This document shows, piece after piece, positions 6,019 through 8,410 of a stretch of 8,410 bases of DNA; position 1 is the stretch's first letter, and each line of letters starts with the position of its first letter. A model generated the notes under the pieces. It was not told where the DNA came from and did not search any database. It saw only the letters and a list, made by a program, of their open reading frames with translations. This stretch comes from Chloroflexota bacterium (lineage in GTDB: Bacteria; Chloroflexota; Dehalococcoidia; DSTF01; JACRBR01). Where the stretch lies: contig JAKAMA010000084.1 of the NCBI GenBank assembly GCA_021813085.1, forward strand, positions 1 through 8,410, read 5' to 3'. Position numbers and translations under genes: made by a program.

Positions 6019-6900
6019 CTACACCCTCCTCGCTGCGGCCTGCCCGAACAGGCCTGTGGGCTTGAAGACCAGGACGAGCACGATGATCGCCATTGCCACC
6101 GTCAGGCTCAGGTCTGTGCCGATGAACGAGACATAATTCCCGATCATCGCCTGGGCGACGCCGACGAGCAGCCCGCCCAGCACGGCGCCGCCCGGGCTCT
6201 CGAAGCCCCCGAGCGTCGCCCCCGCGAACGCGAACAGCAGGAGTCCCTGCATCATGTTCGGGTCGAGGAAGACGATCGGCGCCACCAGCACGCCGGCCGT
6301 CGCACCGACGACGGCCGCCAACCCCCAGCCGAGCGCGAGCATCCATGTCGTGTGGATGCCCATCAGCTCCGCGGGCTCGCGGTTCATCGCCGTGGCCCGC
6401 ATCGCAAGGCCCAGCGCCGTGAACCGGAAGAAGACCGCCAGCAGGGCCATCACCAGCAGCGCGACGCCAAAGACGCCGACGCTCTGCTGGCTGATCACAA
6501 CGCCGGAGACCTGCCAGGTCCCGCTCGGGAACGGGCTCGGGAACGTCTTGAGCTGGAACCCCCAGATCCCGCCCGCGAGGTTGTTGAAGATCAGCAGCAG
6601 ACCGACCGTGACGATGACGATCGTGAGCACCGATGCCTTCTCGACCGGCCGAATGATCACGCGCTCGATCGTGACGCCGCCGAAGAACGCTAGCGCAAGC
6701 GTCAACGCGAATGCGGCCCAGAATGGCATCCCCTTGTCGATCAGCTCCCAGGCGATGAAGGTGCTGAACATCGCCATTTCGCCCTGCGCAAAGTTCACGA
6801 CCTCGGTCGACTGGTAGATCAGCACCAGCGCCAGCGCCAGGCTGGCGTAGATGGCGCCCGTCGACAGGCCGGCGATCAACAACTGCGCGAATTCCCGCAC
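6019..6900 (-). CDS. livH: Branched-chain amino acid-type ABC transporter permease LivH
   Basis: A 293-residue permease, the usual LivH length, starting at GTG (6900). GAGAGGAG (6911-6918) lies 10 nt upstream and overlaps the neighbouring livF stop region, from which the gene is separated by 18 nt. Family marks are the N-terminal LLIAGLSTGAIYASLALALV (7-26), VVNFAQGEMAM (34-44), the coupling motif AMRATAMNREPAELMGI (166-182) contacting the ATPases, GGFESPGGAVLGG (231-243) and the closing KPTGLFG (280-286). Hydrophobic runs match about eight membrane segments. With LivM it forms the heterodimeric channel. Nothing appears truncated or altered. Confidence 0.95.
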   Translation of the reverse strand: MREFAQLLIAGLSTGAIYASLALALVLIYQSTEVVNFAQGEMAMFSTFIAWELIDKGMPFWAAFALTLALAFFGGVTIERVIIRPVEKASVLTIVIVTVGLLLIFNNLAGGIWGFQLKTFPSPFPSGTWQVSGVVISQQSVGVFGVALLVMALLAVFFRFTALGLAMRATAMNREPAELMGIHTTWMLALGWGLAAVVGATAGVLVAPIVFLDPNMMQGLLLFAFAGATLGGFESPGGAVLGGLLVGVAQAMIGNYVSFIGTDLSLTVAMAIIVLVLVFKPTGLFGQAAARRV

Positions 6901-6918
6901 GGTCCGCCCGCTCCTCTC

Positions 6919-7626
<708 letters not shown>

Positions 7627-7722
7627 CCTGCCTCACGCTGACGTCGGACCGCCGACGGGCCTACACTACTCCACAGCTTGCTTCGTTGGGAAGATCCCCC
7701 TCGCGTGGCGCGCCGCCACCGA
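7627..7722 (-). promoter_or_regulatory. 96-nt livG to livF spacer with two perfect short inverted repeats
   Basis: The spacer holds GTGGCG-CGC-CGCCAC (7705-7719, 6-bp stem, 3-nt loop), starting 3 nt past the livG stop on the minus strand, and CGTCGG-ACCG-CCGACG (7642-7657, 6-bp stem, 4-nt loop) in the livF leader. Between them, about 7660-7700, the sequence is AT-richer and includes a TANNNT-like TAGTGT on the minus strand without a good -35. An internal promoter or an RNA-processing site is possible; neither is demonstrated. Confidence 0.35.
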
Positions 7723-8410
7723 TCATACGGCCGGCCGCTCCTCGCCGAGGTAGGCCTCGATGACCTTCCGGTCGGCCTGAACCTGCTGCGGCGTGCCTTC
7801 GGCGATCTTGCGTCCGAAGTCCAGCACCACCACGCGGTCGGACGCCGCCATCACCAGGCCCATGTGGTGCTCGACGAGCAGCACCGTCACCTTGAGGTCG
7901 TTCCGCATGCTGACGATGAGCTTACGGAGCTCGTCGACCTCCTCGTGGCTGAGGCCGCTCGCCGGCTCGTCGAGGAGGATCAGCCGCGGCGTGGACGCGA
8001 GCGCGCGCGCCACGTCGACGCGCTTCTGGAGGCCGAACGGGAGCGACGACGCCACCTGGTGCTGCACGTCGCGCAGCCCGAGGAACTCGATCACCTCGGC
8101 GGCGCGCAGGTGCCGCTGCCGCTCCGTGCGCCAACGCGCCGGCACGGAGAACCGCGATGCGATGCCGCCAAGCTGGCCCTCCGTATGCAGGCCGATCAAC
8201 AGGTTGTCGAGCACGGTCATCGTCTTGAACAGCTCGGCCTGCTGGAAGGTGCGCGCGATGCCGACCTTCACCACGTCGTGGCGCGCGAGGCGCAGGACCT
8301 GCCGCTGGCCGTAGGTGATGGAGCCGTGATCGGGCGGGACGAAGCGGCTGATGCAGTTGAGGACCGTCGTCTTGCCGGCGCCGTTCGGCCCGATGAGCCC
8401 GACGATCTCG
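7723..8410 (-). CDS. livG: ABC transporter ATP-binding protein LivG, N-terminus beyond the window edge
   Basis: 228 codons are visible from the right edge to the TGA at 7725-7723. The frame stays open past the GTG at 8274, so that codon is internal: hand translation of 8275-8409 adds EIVGLIGPNGAGKTTVLNCI at the visible start, including Walker A GPNGAGKTT (visible residues 7-15). Then follow the Q-loop ARTFQQAELF, signature LPFGLQKRVDVARAL (123-137), Walker B LILLDEPASGLS (143-154) and the switch His181 in LLVEHHMGLVM. Roughly 25-30 residues are missing compared with usual LivG proteins of about 255. The LivG-specific insert between Q-loop and signature (about 71-105) is present. It acts as the second ATPase with LivF. 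Any further genes upstream in the operon lie outside the window. Confidence 0.95.
   Translation of the reverse strand, partial: EIVGLIGPNGAGKTTVLNCISRFVPPDHGSITYGQRQVLRLARHDVVKVGIARTFQQAELFKTMTVLDNLLIGLHTEGQLGGIASRFSVPARWRTERQRHLRAAEVIEFLGLRDVQHQVASSLPFGLQKRVDVARALASTPRLILLDEPASGLSHEEVDELRKLIVSMRNDLKVTVLLVEHHMGLVMAASDRVVVLDFGRKIAEGTPQQVQADRKVIEAYLGEERPAV

Noticed and set aside
8272..8274. GTG as the start of LivG
   Set aside because: The reading frame continues upstream to the window edge and encodes the required Walker A motif, so this Val is internal.

Overview
This is a GC-rich (about two-thirds G+C by eye) bacterial chromosomal window containing ordinary, intact genes. I see no phage, transposon, CRISPR array, tRNA or rRNA. 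The gene content suggests a free-living, probably aerobic high-GC bacterium such as a Chloroflexota (Dehalococcoidia-like) or actinobacterial lineage. The clues are a short single-domain Usp protein, two Ala/Pro/Ser-rich lipoproteins, an ACAD10/11-type phosphotransferase, an amino-acid/organic-acid ABC cassette, some GTG starts and at least one apparently leaderless gene. The phylum call is inference and was not tested against a database.

Left part (1-754, minus strand): the 5' end of a phosphotransferase gene runs off the left edge. It has its own candidate promoter and Shine-Dalgarno site. Upstream of it lies a complete universal stress protein gene that ends in a GC-rich hairpin. A 165-bp structured intergenic region (755-919) separates this pair from the rightward genes.

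Middle (920-3469, plus strand): a secreted lipoprotein of the PHB-depolymerase/feruloyl-esterase type is followed after 54 bp by a full-length comM/yifB gene encoding an AAA+ branch-migration helicase. The 54-bp gap contains a candidate sigma70 promoter whose spacer holds a 14-bp near-match to the Gram-positive/actinobacterial LexA box. The transcript predicted from it would start at or next to the comM ATG, so it would be leaderless. A strong hairpin (3486-3517) separates comM from the convergent transporter cassette.

Right part (3543-8410, minus strand): a complete hydrophobic-amino-acid-type (HAAT/Liv) ABC transporter reads leftward in the order livG-livF-livH-livM-binding lipoprotein. livG loses its N-terminus at the right edge. 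The lipoprotein would catch substrate outside the membrane, LivH and LivM form the channel, and LivF and LivG hydrolyse ATP. The substrate could be branched-chain amino acids, but the binding-protein subtype leaves other amides or carboxylic/aromatic acids open. livF-livH-livM are tightly packed (18 and 3 nt gaps). livG-livF and livM-binding protein are separated by 96 and 97 nt, each carrying inverted repeats.

I found no clearly new biological system. The most interesting lead is the possible SOS control of comM.
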